A DNA stretch of 64,000 nt, taken from positions 44,893 to 108,892 of the forward strand of contig JBDLRN010000049.1 in the NCBI GenBank assembly GCA_039800005.1, read 5' to 3'. The notes under the pieces were generated by a model, which was not told the origin of the DNA, searched no databases, and saw only the letters and a list, made by a program, of their open reading frames with translations. Origin of the DNA: Casp-actino8 sp039800005 (GTDB lineage Bacteria > Actinomycetota > Acidimicrobiia > Acidimicrobiales > Ilumatobacteraceae). The position numbers were made by a program, and so were the translations under genes. Positions 26,948 to 36,254 of the stretch are shown one piece after another; position 1 is the first letter of the stretch; every line of letters begins with the position of its first letter.

Positions 26948-27442
26948 CTAGCCGACCGAGGTACGGCGGGGCGGGAAACGTCCGTGGACGGCCGCCCAGA
27001 GGCCGTTCAGGCCGAGTCCGAGGACCGGCACCAGCACACCGAACGCCAACGTCGACCCCGCGGTCGACCCTCCCGTCACGCCGTCGATCGAGTCACCCGC
27101 CGGCGTGTTGGGTCGGGCCAGCGCGGTCGCCAACGCCACCACCGTCTGCGTGATCAGACAGGCGTTCATGACTCTCTTCACGCGTCGCGGGATCGCTTCG
27201 CCCATGAGGAAGTACAGCTCGGCCACCGCCATCTCGTCGCGCCGACTTCGTTGCACGGCGGACCAATATCCCCACAAGAAGACCGCCACACCGACGGCGA
27301 AGAGACCGAGCGCGACGACGGCGCCTTGAACCTTGACCCATCCGTCGAACACGATGGCGGCCGCCACGCTCGACACCACGAAGATCACGGTTCCGACCAC
27401 GTTCGACCGAACGATGGTGCGACCGGGCAGGAAATCGTTCAC
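26948..27442 (-). CDS. Polytopic membrane protein downstream of pimB'
   Basis: 164 residues with four hydrophobic segments (about 15-33, 39-58, 90-107, 128-150). No catalytic motif recognised. GTG 27442 overlaps the PimB' stop as GTGA, so translation is coupled. Position matches the hypothetical gene between PimB' and the SRPBCC protein in mycobacteria. A role in the mannolipid pathway is inference from context. Confidence 0.75.
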   Translation of the reverse strand: MNDFLPGRTIVRSNVVGTVIFVVSSVAAAIVFDGWVKVQGAVVALGLFAVGVAVFLWGYWSAVQRSRRDEMAVAELYFLMGEAIPRRVKRVMNACLITQTVVALATALARPNTPAGDSIDGVTGGSTAGSTLAFGVLVPVLGLGLNGLWAAVHGRFPPRRTSVG

Positions 27443-28560
27443 GACCAGACCCCCAACGACTCGCCCAGGCGACGCGACAACGCGTCGTACGAGAACTCCT
27501 CCGTGGCGCGAGCGCGCGCCGCTCGACCCATTCGCCGGCACCGATCGGGGTCGGCGAACAACTCGTCGAGTCGGCCGACCACGGCGTCGACGTCCCGGGG
27601 GTCGGACACGACGAATCCCGTCTCACCGTCGACCACCGCTTCGGCGGCTCCACCACTCGCACCCGCCACGGCCGGAACACCGCACGCGGCCGCTTCCACG
27701 AACACGATCCCGAAACCCTCCTGTTCGAGCCCGGCCCACCGATTCCGACACAACATGATGGAGACGTCGGCGCAACCGTAGAGATCGGGCAACTCCTCGT
27801 TGGTGACCCGACCCATGAATCGCACCGGGGCCTTCGTCTCCCGGGCCAACTTCTCGAGACGTTCGCGATCCCGACCGGCACCGGCGATGGCGAGCACGAG
27901 CCGTGGACGCCGCGCCGACAAGGCAGCGACGGCCCGGATCGCCGTGTCGAAGCCCTTGCGCGGAACCAGACGACTGACGGCGACCACGACTTCCGCGTCG
28001 TCGTCGAATCCGAAGTGACGGCGGGCGTGCGACCGCCGCGACGCGTCGAGAGGAACGAACCGCTCGCCGTCGACACCCGGAGGCACGACGGTGACGTCGA
28101 GTGGACGACCGGCGGCACGTTCGGCTTCGGCGGCCGGGTATCCGCCGGCGGCGATCACGTGGCGCGCGCGTCGCAAGACGCGACCGAGAACTTGTTTCGA
28201 CACCGGCAGTCGTCCGGGCACCGTCACTTCGGCACCGTGCAGCACCACGTCGTACGGACGTGACAACGACGGCCCGACGATGCCGAGAGGAACCGCCGGA
28301 TCGAGAACGACGAGCTCGGCGCCGATTTCGTCGGCCAACCGTTCGATCCGACGCACCATCCATGGATGCGGGAGCAGCACCGGTTCACGGGTGCGCACGA
28401 CCCGGAACGGCTGCTCGGCGTCGAAGGCGGCCGCACCGTCGTAGGGACTGGTGAGCACGGCGAACGAGTCGGGCGGCAGGCGGCGCCACCACTCCCAGAG
28501 CAAGGACTGGATGCCCCCGATCTTGGGTGGAAAATCGTTGGTGACGAGCAGGTGTTTCAT
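27439..28560 (-). CDS. GT4 glycosyltransferase, PimB'-like mannosyltransferase
   Basis: 373 residues, GT-B fold. N-terminal TNDFPPKIGGIQSLLWEWW is typical of PimB'; nucleotide-sugar motifs are VVPPGVDGERF, VSRLVPRKGFD and EQEGFGIVFVEAAACGVP (EX7E). Likely adds the second mannose to phosphatidylinositol mannoside from GDP-mannose at the inner membrane face. Neighbouring membrane and SRPBCC genes support this. ATG 28560 is 24 nt after the QueG stop. Confidence 0.83.
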   Translation of the reverse strand: MKHLLVTNDFPPKIGGIQSLLWEWWRRLPPDSFAVLTSPYDGAAAFDAEQPFRVVRTREPVLLPHPWMVRRIERLADEIGAELVVLDPAVPLGIVGPSLSRPYDVVLHGAEVTVPGRLPVSKQVLGRVLRRARHVIAAGGYPAAEAERAAGRPLDVTVVPPGVDGERFVPLDASRRSHARRHFGFDDDAEVVVAVSRLVPRKGFDTAIRAVAALSARRPRLVLAIAGAGRDRERLEKLARETKAPVRFMGRVTNEELPDLYGCADVSIMLCRNRWAGLEQEGFGIVFVEAAACGVPAVAGASGGAAEAVVDGETGFVVSDPRDVDAVVGRLDELFADPDRCRRMGRAARARATEEFSYDALSRRLGESLGVWS

Positions 28561-28584
28561 GCGGGACGACTCACGAGCGACATC

Positions 28585-29778
28585 TCATCGACACGGCACG
28601 ACGGCACTCAACTCGTGGCGCACATCGGGATCGGCGTCGTGACGCACGAGTTCGAGCAGGTCGTCGGCCCCCAAGCGACGTGCCGCCCAGACGGCATGGG
28701 CTCGCAGCATCGGATCACGCTGGGAAAGGTAGTGGCCGATGATCTCGCGCACCCATTCGTCGACCGGGACTCTCGCCACGTTGCCGAGAATGACGAGGGC
28801 GTTGCGCCGCAACCAACGGGGATCCCGCTCGGCGATGTACCAGCGACCGAAACGCTCGATCAAGGTGTGGTCGTCGGCCGTCAACAACTCCGACAGGTCG
28901 ACCCGACCTCCGGGAATCGAATCATCCGAACCGTCCGCATCGGTCGCAATCGATCGCGCCGGCACCCGCGAACTCAGTCGGACCGTGGGCGGACACGACT
29001 CCTGGCAGTCGTCGCATCCATAGATGCGATCTCCCAACGCCACCCGGTACTCACGCGGAAACGTTCCCGGCTTCTGCACCAGCCAGGCGAGGCAACGACG
29101 CGCGTCGACCACACCCACGTCGACGATGGCACCGGTCGGACAGTCGTCGAGACAGCGGCGGCAGCTTCCACAGCCGTCGGGCGCCGGTCCGGTACTCGGG
29201 ATCAGGGCAGCGGTGGTGACCACGGAACCGAGGACGAACCAACTGCCCGCGCCCGGAAGAAGGAGATTGGCGTTCTTGCCCCACCACCCGAGTCCGGCTC
29301 GCCACGCGACTTCGCGATCGACCAGATCGTTCTCGTCGGCGAAGACCACAGCCCGAAAACCGTCGGCCCGCAGACGCAGGGCCACGTCCTGGAGCGCTCG
29401 ACGCAGTGGCGTGTAGAAATCGGCTCGCGCGTAGCGAGCCACCCGAGCCGACAACGCTCCGTACGACGTCTCCGCAGTCGAATTCTCCGGTTCCGTCTCG
29501 TCGGCGACGGCGTAACTCACGGCACCGACGAGGATCGAACGAGCACCTTCGACCGCTCGGGTGGGATCGGTGGATCGCTCGGGATCCCGGAAGGTGAATC
29601 CCATGGTGTCGGCCAGACCGCGCTCACGCCGATCGACGAGCGCCACTCGTGAACGTTCGAGGATTCCGGCATGGGTGATGCCGACGCGATCGAGGCCCCG
29701 CGAGCGCGCGAAGTCGACCAGCGCGTCGGCGTACTCCAGGGTGTGGGAGTCAGGAGGCGGAAGCTTCGGGGGACGCAC
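28585..29778 (-). CDS. queG: Epoxyqueuosine reductase
   Basis: About 397 residues. Cobalamin- and Fe-S-dependent reduction of epoxyqueuosine to queuosine in tRNA. Two 4Fe-4S clusters: CGSCRRCLDDCPTGA and CDDCQESCP; LGWWGKNANLL is the conserved cofactor/active-site region; the C-terminus (RRNALVILGNVA onward) forms HEAT-like repeats. GTG 29778 overlaps the preceding small gene by 29 bp; no closer start is available. No other que genes are in the window. Confidence 0.9.
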   Translation of the reverse strand: MRPPKLPPPDSHTLEYADALVDFARSRGLDRVGITHAGILERSRVALVDRRERGLADTMGFTFRDPERSTDPTRAVEGARSILVGAVSYAVADETEPENSTAETSYGALSARVARYARADFYTPLRRALQDVALRLRADGFRAVVFADENDLVDREVAWRAGLGWWGKNANLLLPGAGSWFVLGSVVTTAALIPSTGPAPDGCGSCRRCLDDCPTGAIVDVGVVDARRCLAWLVQKPGTFPREYRVALGDRIYGCDDCQESCPPTVRLSSRVPARSIATDADGSDDSIPGGRVDLSELLTADDHTLIERFGRWYIAERDPRWLRRNALVILGNVARVPVDEWVREIIGHYLSQRDPMLRAHAVWAARRLGADDLLELVRHDADPDVRHELSAVVPCR

Positions 29779-29980
29779 GATGCCGAAGCGTAGGCACCAA
29801 ACCGGCCTCGGAGAGGACACGCACGGCTCGCCATTCGGCCAGGTCGAAGACGACAGCCGACTCCTGCTCCTCACGACACAAGTACGTGACCATGCAGTCG
29901 GAACAGGCGTCGGTGTCGCGGGCGACACAGGTCTGACAATCGATGACGATCGAGGTGCGGGAAGTGGGCTCCGTGCTCAT
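29750..29980 (-). CDS. Small conserved Cys-rich actinobacterial protein
   Basis: 76 residues with IDCQTCVARDTDACSDCMVTYLC: CxxC, CxxC and a further Cys that probably bind a metal. The second half, AEWRAVRVLSEAGLVPTLR, matches short uncharacterised actinobacterial proteins I recall. Directly upstream of and overlapping queG. Function unknown; a redox or iron-sulfur accessory role is speculation. Confidence 0.78.
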   Translation of the reverse strand: MSTEPTSRTSIVIDCQTCVARDTDACSDCMVTYLCREEQESAVVFDLAEWRAVRVLSEAGLVPTLRHRASPEASAS

Positions 29981-30048
29981 GCGGGAGAGTCGACCACAGG
30001 GGTGTGACACGACGGTTCCGTGTCGGAGAATCTCCGGATCGAGAGACG

Positions 30049-31464
30049 TCAGGAGATCTCGTCGACCAGGAATTCAGCCACCCGTTCGGCCACCATGACG
30101 GTGGGCAGGTGGGTGTTGGCCCGCGGGATCCGGGGCATGATCGAGGCGTCGGCGATCCAGAGTCCTCGGAGATCCCAACTTCGACCACAGGTGTCCACCA
30201 CCGACTCGCCGCGACGACCCATGGCACACGAACCGGCGGCGTGCACGTAGTCGCCGGTGACCGCGCTCACCCACTGACGCAGAGATCGCTCGTCGACACC
30301 GAGATCGTCGAGTCGAGTGCCCTGATCGTCGACGAAGACCTCGCTCACCGCCGCACGAAGAGGAGCTCGGTCGAACCAGTCACGGATCGACGACACGCCC
30401 TGAACGAGCGCATCGAGGTCGCGTTCGTCGCTCAACATGTCGAAGTTCACGCTCGTCGCGTCGACCCGACCGCGCGAGTGGACGTTCATCAACGCCACGT
30501 TGACCACGCCGAGCATCACGGTCCCGGCCGACTCGTCGTCCGGGCCGAGATGCTCGATCGGCAGGATCTGCAGATCGGCCGGAGCTCGACCCGACGAGAA
30601 ACGACCCACCACCCCCACGGCCAACGACGACGGGTCGACCGCTTCGCGTCGCAGCACGGTGAACGTCGCCGCGGCGTGATCTTGGAGACCGCGCCCGATG
30701 AACTCGTTGTCGACGTCGGACCGCAGAAGAAGTCGAGGGGTTTCGATGGCACCAGCCGCCACCACGACGGCGTCGGCATCGATCACCGAGTCGTCGGACA
30801 GACCCACACCCACGGCGCGCCCGCCCGAGAACACGATGCGCTCGACATGCGTGTCGACACGGACGGTGAGTTCGGGCCGGTGGCGCACCGCTTCGACGTA
30901 GACGTCGAAGGCACTCGCCCGTCGACCGTCGGGGTGCTGAGTCAGACGACATCGTCCGACGTCGCGACCCAGTGGCCCCACGGCGCCCGGGCCCACATGT
31001 TCGGCCCATCCGTCGTCGCGTCCGATCTCGGCCACTGCACGCCCGAGCGGACCGACCTCGGCCGGTCGTGGCGTGCGCAGCGGAACGGGCATCCGCATGA
31101 AGACCGGCTGCACGTCGGACCACGACCAACCCACACATCCATGAACTCGTTCCCAGCGGTCGTAGTCGTCGGCCTCCCCCCACAGGCCGATCATGGCGTT
31201 GACGGCCGACGATCCGCCCACCCCGCGACCGCGGGCGTAGGGACGTTCGTTCTGGCCGGCGACGCGACGTGCCGTCAGATCGCTCCACGTACGCCCGGGC
31301 TCGGCGAGGGCGTCGAAGAACGACGGTGACGACAGACCGAGCGCCGACTCGCCGACGGCATCGGGCCCGGCCTCGATCACGATCACGGAGTGTCCGGCGT
31401 CGATCAGTCGACGCGACACGACCGACCCGGCCGACCCGGCCCCGACGACGACGATCCGCGACAT
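30049..31464 (-). CDS. GMC-family FAD oxidoreductase
   Basis: 471 residues. FAD Rossmann motif VVVGAGSAGSVVSRRL, GMC signature GRGVGGSSAVNAMIG, second motif AGAIETPRLLLRS, and the C-terminal HAAGSCAMG with NTHLPTVMVAER. Oxidises an alcohol or choline-like substrate; identity unclear. ATG 31464 is preceded by GAGGTG and follows the histidine-phosphatase stop by 2 nt. Confidence 0.88.
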   Translation of the reverse strand: MSRIVVVGAGSAGSVVSRRLIDAGHSVIVIEAGPDAVGESALGLSSPSFFDALAEPGRTWSDLTARRVAGQNERPYARGRGVGGSSAVNAMIGLWGEADDYDRWERVHGCVGWSWSDVQPVFMRMPVPLRTPRPAEVGPLGRAVAEIGRDDGWAEHVGPGAVGPLGRDVGRCRLTQHPDGRRASAFDVYVEAVRHRPELTVRVDTHVERIVFSGGRAVGVGLSDDSVIDADAVVVAAGAIETPRLLLRSDVDNEFIGRGLQDHAAATFTVLRREAVDPSSLAVGVVGRFSSGRAPADLQILPIEHLGPDDESAGTVMLGVVNVALMNVHSRGRVDATSVNFDMLSDERDLDALVQGVSSIRDWFDRAPLRAAVSEVFVDDQGTRLDDLGVDERSLRQWVSAVTGDYVHAAGSCAMGRRGESVVDTCGRSWDLRGLWIADASIMPRIPRANTHLPTVMVAERVAEFLVDEIS

Positions 31465-31466
31465 CG

Positions 31467-32096
31467 TCACCTCACGACAGACAGGTGAGCGGCGTCGTTG
31501 TAGCGCACCAGTCGCCAACGACCCGCTCGGACCAATTCGACTTCGGTGATCGATGTGTTCTTGGTGTGGATCTCGAACGATCCGGTGCCGAAACTGCGCA
31601 GCGACTGGCGAAGCACCGTGTCGATCACCCCGCCGTGGCAGAACACGGCGAGCGTCGCATCAGGATGACGATCACACAGCCGCCGAACCGCCGAACCCAC
31701 ACGCAATTGGAATTCGGCGATGGTCTCCCCGCCCGGAAACGTGACGCCGTACGGGTCGGCTTCCCAATCGGGATTGCCAAACTTCTGCTCGAACTGCTGA
31801 TAGGTGAGTCCGTCGCAGTCCGGCCCGGGATCGTGTTCACCGAGATCGGCCTCGACGAAGAGTTCGGGCACACCGAGCGCCGGCAGGACGATCTCGGCGG
31901 TCTCCTTGGCGCGGGGGAAAGCACTGGAGTAGGCCGCGTCGAAGGCGAGTTCGGGGCGGGCGGCCCATCGATCGCGCAACTGCTCGGCCTGCCATCGACC
32001 GTGCTCGGACAGGCCTCGACACGACCGCGGACCGCCCACCACGCGGTCGACGGTCACCTGGGATTCGCCGTGACGGACGAGGACGAAGCGGGTCAT
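31467..32096 (-). CDS. Histidine phosphatase (phosphoglycerate mutase-like)
   Basis: 209 residues. Catalytic LVRHGES at the N-terminus, second His in FCHGGVIDTV, and SSAFPRAKETAEIV. A broad family of phosphatases acting on sugar phosphates, nucleotides or cobalamin precursors; substrate not evident. GGGGA upstream of the ATG. Between a GMC enzyme and the VWA/MoxR pair, spaced 19 nt from the VWA stop. Confidence 0.85.
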   Translation of the reverse strand: MTRFVLVRHGESQVTVDRVVGGPRSCRGLSEHGRWQAEQLRDRWAARPELAFDAAYSSAFPRAKETAEIVLPALGVPELFVEADLGEHDPGPDCDGLTYQQFEQKFGNPDWEADPYGVTFPGGETIAEFQLRVGSAVRRLCDRHPDATLAVFCHGGVIDTVLRQSLRSFGTGSFEIHTKNTSITEVELVRAGRWRLVRYNDAAHLSVVR

Positions 32097-32115
32097 GGGA
32101 AGACGTCCCCGGAGA

Positions 32116-33552
32116 TCAGGCGAGCTTCTCGACGAAGGCTTCGAGTTGGCGCAGGTTGCGACATTCGAACACTCCGTCGGTGAAGTTGCCGTACTCGCCG
32201 ACGATCGAGTCGCCGGTGTTCCAGTACGAACGGGGTTCGGGATTGAGCCAGTACACGTGCCGGGCCTTCTGCTCGATCTCCTTCACCACCCACGACTGGG
32301 ACGCGTGATAGTTGTTGCGCGCGTCGCCGAGGAGGAGGACGGTGGTCTTGGGTCCGACGTCCTTGCCGTACTTCTCCCAGAACACTTCGAAAGCATGTCC
32401 GTAGTCGGAATGGCCGTCGACCCACACCACGTCGGCCTCGGTGTTCACTCGATGAATGGCCTCGGTGATGTCTTCGGTGTTCCGGAAGAACTCGGTGACC
32501 TCGTCGAGGCCGTCGATGAACACGAAGGACCGCACCTTGGAGAACTGGTTCTGGATGGCGTACACCAGCATGAGGGTGAACCGCGCGAAAGCGGCCACGC
32601 TGCCCGAGATGTCGGCCACCACCATGAGTTCGGGTTTGGCCGGACGGGGGTACTTGAACTTCGGATCGGCCGGCACTCCACCGTACGAGAGCGAGTGTCG
32701 CACCGTGTTGCGGAAATCGAGCGGGCCCTTCCGACCGTGACGCCGCTTGCGTGCCAAACGCGCAGCCAACTTGCGCGTGAGCGGGTACAGCGACTTCTTG
32801 AGAAGCGCCATCTCGTCCCGACTGGCGTGCATGAACTCCACGTCTTCTGGCAGTGGCTTACGAAGCGTCTTGGCCATCGCCTCGGCGCCACGATCGGCAA
32901 CCAGGCGACGGCGAATCTCGGCTTCGATCTCCTTCTTGAAGTTCTCGATCCGAGTCTCGTACTCGTCGCGCTCGAGTCGCTCCTCCAACGGCGTGAGCTC
33001 CCCGCCCACTTCCTGTCGACTTGCGTCCATCAACTTCTGCAACATGCCGTCGAGATCGAGATTGCGCAAGGTTCGGTAGAGGTAGTAGGTCCCGCCGACC
33101 GGTCGGCCCGGCTCCATTCCCGCGAACCTCTGCACCGCCTGACGGGCCAGAGCCCGCATCATCGCCTGATCACCCTTCATGAGGGCCTGCATGAGCATCT
33201 GGGCCATCTCTTCAGGAGTGAGCGACTCCATGCCACCTGACGCGCCGCGACCGTCGGCTTGCTGCATCTGCTCCTGCATCTCTCGCCAGAGTTCGTCGAG
33301 CTCGTCGGGCGAACCCTCGACCAACTTGTACTCCGGCCCGCGCAGCGAGAAGTAGACCTCGAACACGGTCTCGAACGAGCGCCAGTGGGCACTGTTCTTG
33401 ACCAGAGTGGCCCCGAGCGCGTACTTGAAGGCGTCGCGATCCTCCACCGGAACGTGACGGACCGCCTCCATGGCGTCGAGATTCTCGGTGAGCGACACCG
33501 GAAGCCCCGCGTTGCGGAGTTCCTGGACGAATCCGGACAGCAGATCGAGCAT
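32116..33552 (-). CDS. VWA-domain (CoxE-like) protein, MoxR partner
   Basis: 478 residues. An alpha-helical N-terminal half rich in Met/Gln (EEMAQMLMQALM), then a CoxE-type von Willebrand A domain with metal motif VVADISGSVAAF (DxSxS) and DARNNYH. Acts with a MoxR ATPase as a chaperone-like pair for metal-cofactor insertion or complex assembly; client unknown. moxR lies 21 nt upstream. Confidence 0.88.
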   Translation of the reverse strand: MLDLLSGFVQELRNAGLPVSLTENLDAMEAVRHVPVEDRDAFKYALGATLVKNSAHWRSFETVFEVYFSLRGPEYKLVEGSPDELDELWREMQEQMQQADGRGASGGMESLTPEEMAQMLMQALMKGDQAMMRALARQAVQRFAGMEPGRPVGGTYYLYRTLRNLDLDGMLQKLMDASRQEVGGELTPLEERLERDEYETRIENFKKEIEAEIRRRLVADRGAEAMAKTLRKPLPEDVEFMHASRDEMALLKKSLYPLTRKLAARLARKRRHGRKGPLDFRNTVRHSLSYGGVPADPKFKYPRPAKPELMVVADISGSVAAFARFTLMLVYAIQNQFSKVRSFVFIDGLDEVTEFFRNTEDITEAIHRVNTEADVVWVDGHSDYGHAFEVFWEKYGKDVGPKTTVLLLGDARNNYHASQSWVVKEIEQKARHVYWLNPEPRSYWNTGDSIVGEYGNFTDGVFECRNLRQLEAFVEKLA

Positions 33553-33573
33553 GGGCGGCGCGCGGTCGACGGA

Positions 33574-34443
33574 TCAGGCCGGATCGACCGACAGTTCCTT
33601 GGCCGCCTTGGCGATGTCGGTCTGGTACTTGAGCAGCACGTGCAAGGTGCTCTTGGCCGTCTCGGCGTCGATGTGGTCGGCATTGAGGAGGATGAGGGTG
33701 CGCGCCCAGTCGAGCGTCTCGCTGACGCTCGGCGCTTTCTTCAGGTCGAGCTGGCGGATGCTGCGCACGATACGCGCCACCTGATCGGCCAGGTGCTCGG
33801 TGATTCCCTCGACCTTGGTGAGGACGATCTCTTTCTCGCGCTCCATGCTCGGGTAGTCGACGTGCAAGTACAGGCACCGGCGCTTCAAAGCCTCCGACAA
33901 CTCGCGGGTGTTGTTGGACGTGAGGAAGACCATCGGGATCTGCGAGGCCGTGATGGTGCCGAGCTCGGGGATCGACACCTGGTACTCGGAGAGGATCTCG
34001 AGCAGGAGGGCTTCGGTCTCCACTTCGACACGGTCGACTTCGTCGATGAGGAGCACGACGGGATCGGACGCGCTGATCGCCTCGAGCAGCGGACGAGTCA
34101 GCAAGAACTCCCGGCTGAAAATGTCGTCGTGCACCTCGCTCCACGAGTCGCTGTTCTTGTCGGCCTGGATGCGCAGCAACTGCTTCTTGTAGTTCCACTC
34201 GTACAGCGCCTTGGACTCGTCGAGACCCTCGTAGCACTGCAGGCGGATCAGGCGGGCGCCGGTGAGTTCGGCGATGCTCTTGGCCAACTGCGTCTTTCCG
34301 GTTCCGGCCGGACCTTCCACCAGGACCGGCTTGCCGAGTCGGTCGGCGAGGAAGGCCACACCGGCGATGCCGTCGTCGGCGAGGTAGTTGACGTCTTTCA
34401 GCCCGTCGCGCACCTGCTGGACCGATTCGAAACGATGTTGCAT
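33574..34443 (-). CDS. MoxR-family AAA+ ATPase
   Basis: 289 residues. Walker A GPAGTGKT, Walker B VVLLIDEVD, sensor-1 TSNNTRELS, and RRCLYLHVDYPS. Partner of the VWA protein encoded next. The ATG lies 6 nt after a TAGGGT -10 (34455-34450). An inverted repeat CCCTGTTCAGGG lies 20 bp upstream, near the expected -35. Confidence 0.92.
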   Translation of the reverse strand: MQHRFESVQQVRDGLKDVNYLADDGIAGVAFLADRLGKPVLVEGPAGTGKTQLAKSIAELTGARLIRLQCYEGLDESKALYEWNYKKQLLRIQADKNSDSWSEVHDDIFSREFLLTRPLLEAISASDPVVLLIDEVDRVEVETEALLLEILSEYQVSIPELGTITASQIPMVFLTSNNTRELSEALKRRCLYLHVDYPSMEREKEIVLTKVEGITEHLADQVARIVRSIRQLDLKKAPSVSETLDWARTLILLNADHIDAETAKSTLHVLLKYQTDIAKAAKELSVDPA

Positions 34444-34449
34444 GGTTTC

Positions 34450-34474
34450 ACCCTACAAGTCACCCTGTTCAGGG
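34450..34474. promoter_or_regulatory. moxR promoter with CCCTG/CAGGG inverted repeat
   Basis: TAGGGT (minus, 34455-34450) is a leaderless -10 for moxR. CCCTGTTCAGGG at 34463-34474 has perfect 5-bp arms around two bases and could be an operator between the two divergent promoters. Confidence 0.5.
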
Positions 34475-34542
34475 CATCAATTGGGCCGGTCGCCATCGAT
34501 GCCCCAGGCATCGGAGGCCGGAGTGAGCACGGTGCCGACAAT

Positions 34543-34548
34543 TACGCT
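34543..34548 (+). promoter_or_regulatory. -10 element of a leaderless murJ promoter
   Basis: TACGCT, 7 nt before the murJ ATG; no ribosome site present. Confidence 0.55.
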
Positions 34549-34555
34549 GTCGTGA

Positions 34556-36226
34556 ATGGCCGACCCGATCGACGACTCAGCGAGCCAGGAGTCGGCGATC
34601 GGCGACTCGGACAACGAGGACTCGTCTCCACGGGGACATGACCTGCTTCGGTCCAATGCCGTCGTCGCCCTCGGCACCGGCCTGTCCCGGCTCACCGGGA
34701 TGCTCAAGGTCATCGTCTTCGGTTTCGTGATCGGCCAGACCGCGTTGGCCGACGCCTACGACGGTGCCAACAATTCTCCCAACGCCGTCTACGAACTCTT
34801 GCTCGGCGGAGTTCTCTCGGCCACTCTCGTACCGCTCTTCACACGTCTGCTCGAGAAGGACGATCGCGAAGGTGCCGAGGCCGTGGTGAGCGTGAGCATC
34901 GTGGCGCTCACCGTCATCACCGCGATCTCCGTCTTCTTCGCGCCCTGGATCTTTCGCGTCTTCTCCCTCAGTCCCGACGCCAGCGTCGACGCCAACGATT
35001 TCCGTACGGTGGGAACCGCTCTCACGCGCATCTTCCTTCTGCAGATCTTCTTCTACGGGGTGTCGGCCGTACTCGGCGCGCTACTGAACGCCGAACGGCG
35101 ATTCTTCGCCGCCGCCTGGTCCCCGGTGCTCGCCAACGTCGTCATCATCTGCTCGCTTCTGTACGTCCCGACACTTCTCGATCACGAGGCCCCGGTTCTG
35201 CGGGACGTCCTCGACAGTCCGTCGTTCCGGTGGCTCCTCGGACTCGGAGCCACCGGCGGCATCGCCCTCCAGGCGTTGATCCTTCTGCCGGCCATCCATC
35301 GGGCCGGACTCGACTTCCGCTTCCGATTCCGACCCACGCATCCTGCGGTGCGCCGACTGTTCGCCCTGTCGGGATGGACGTTCGGCTACGTGCTGGCGAA
35401 TCAGGTCACCGTCGTGATCGTGAAGAACCTGGCGGTGCCAGGTAGCGGCGGCCAGGATGCCTACGCCAAGGCGTCGACCTTCTTCTACTTCCCCCACGGA
35501 CTGCTCGCCATGAGCATCGCCACCACGTTCATTCCCGAGATGGCGCGGGCGGTCGCCCGCCGCGATCGCGAGGCCTTCGTGGAACGCACCGCGCTCGGCA
35601 TCCGCCTGGTCGGAATCCTCACCATCCCGGCGGCCTTCGGCTTCCTCGCCCTCGCGCGCCCCATCATCGGCGCTCTGCTGCAACACGGTCAGTTCGACGC
35701 CGCCGCGGCCGACACCACGTCCCGCGCCTTGGCCGGGCTCTCGCTCGGCCTCATCGGCTACTCGATCTATCTGTTCGCGCTACGTGGCTTCTACGCCCAT
35801 CAGGACACCCGAACCCCGTTCGTCATCAATCTCGGCCAGAACGCGCTCAACATCGTCTTGGCCTTCGTCCTGGTCGGACCGTTCGACGTTCTCGGGCTCG
35901 GGCTCGCCTTCGCCATCTCGTATCTGGTGGCCGCCATCGCAGCCGTGTTGGTGCTGCAGATCAAGGTGCCGACGTTCCCTTCCTTCGCCGTGTTGTTCGG
36001 GCTGTCTCGCGTCGTGGTCGCCGGCGCGGCCATGGGTGGCGTGGTGTGGCTCGCCGTGCGAGCGTTCGGCGACGACGACGGTGGTGGGGCGGCCTTACGT
36101 CTCGTCGTGGGAACCGGAATCGGCGTGATCACCTATCTCGGGGCGTTGCACCTCCTGCGCGCTCCCGAGATCGACCACCTGCGCAGTCTTCGCTCTCGCC
36201 TACGACCCCGGACGTCGTCGGAGTGA
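34556..36226 (+). CDS. murJ: MurJ/MviN-type lipid II flippase
   Basis: 556 residues. A hydrophilic acidic N-terminus (1-30), then about 14 membrane segments. MurJ signatures: GLSRLTGMLKVIVFG, ADAYDGANNSPNAVYELLLGGVLSATLVPLF, and FYAHQDTRTPF. Moves lipid II across the membrane, feeding the FtsW/FtsI and RodA/PBP2 synthases encoded elsewhere here. It lacks the kinase-like C-terminal domain of mycobacterial MviN. Divergent from moxR, converges on proB. Confidence 0.92.
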   Translation: MADPIDDSASQESAIGDSDNEDSSPRGHDLLRSNAVVALGTGLSRLTGMLKVIVFGFVIGQTALADAYDGANNSPNAVYELLLGGVLSATLVPLFTRLLEKDDREGAEAVVSVSIVALTVITAISVFFAPWIFRVFSLSPDASVDANDFRTVGTALTRIFLLQIFFYGVSAVLGALLNAERRFFAAAWSPVLANVVIICSLLYVPTLLDHEAPVLRDVLDSPSFRWLLGLGATGGIALQALILLPAIHRAGLDFRFRFRPTHPAVRRLFALSGWTFGYVLANQVTVVIVKNLAVPGSGGQDAYAKASTFFYFPHGLLAMSIATTFIPEMARAVARRDREAFVERTALGIRLVGILTIPAAFGFLALARPIIGALLQHGQFDAAAADTTSRALAGLSLGLIGYSIYLFALRGFYAHQDTRTPFVINLGQNALNIVLAFVLVGPFDVLGLGLAFAISYLVAAIAAVLVLQIKVPTFPSFAVLFGLSRVVVAGAAMGGVVWLAVRAFGDDDGGGAALRLVVGTGIGVITYLGALHLLRAPEIDHLRSLRSRLRPRTSSE

Positions 36227-36254
36227 GCGCGTCCGCATCGCTCCGCCGAACTCC

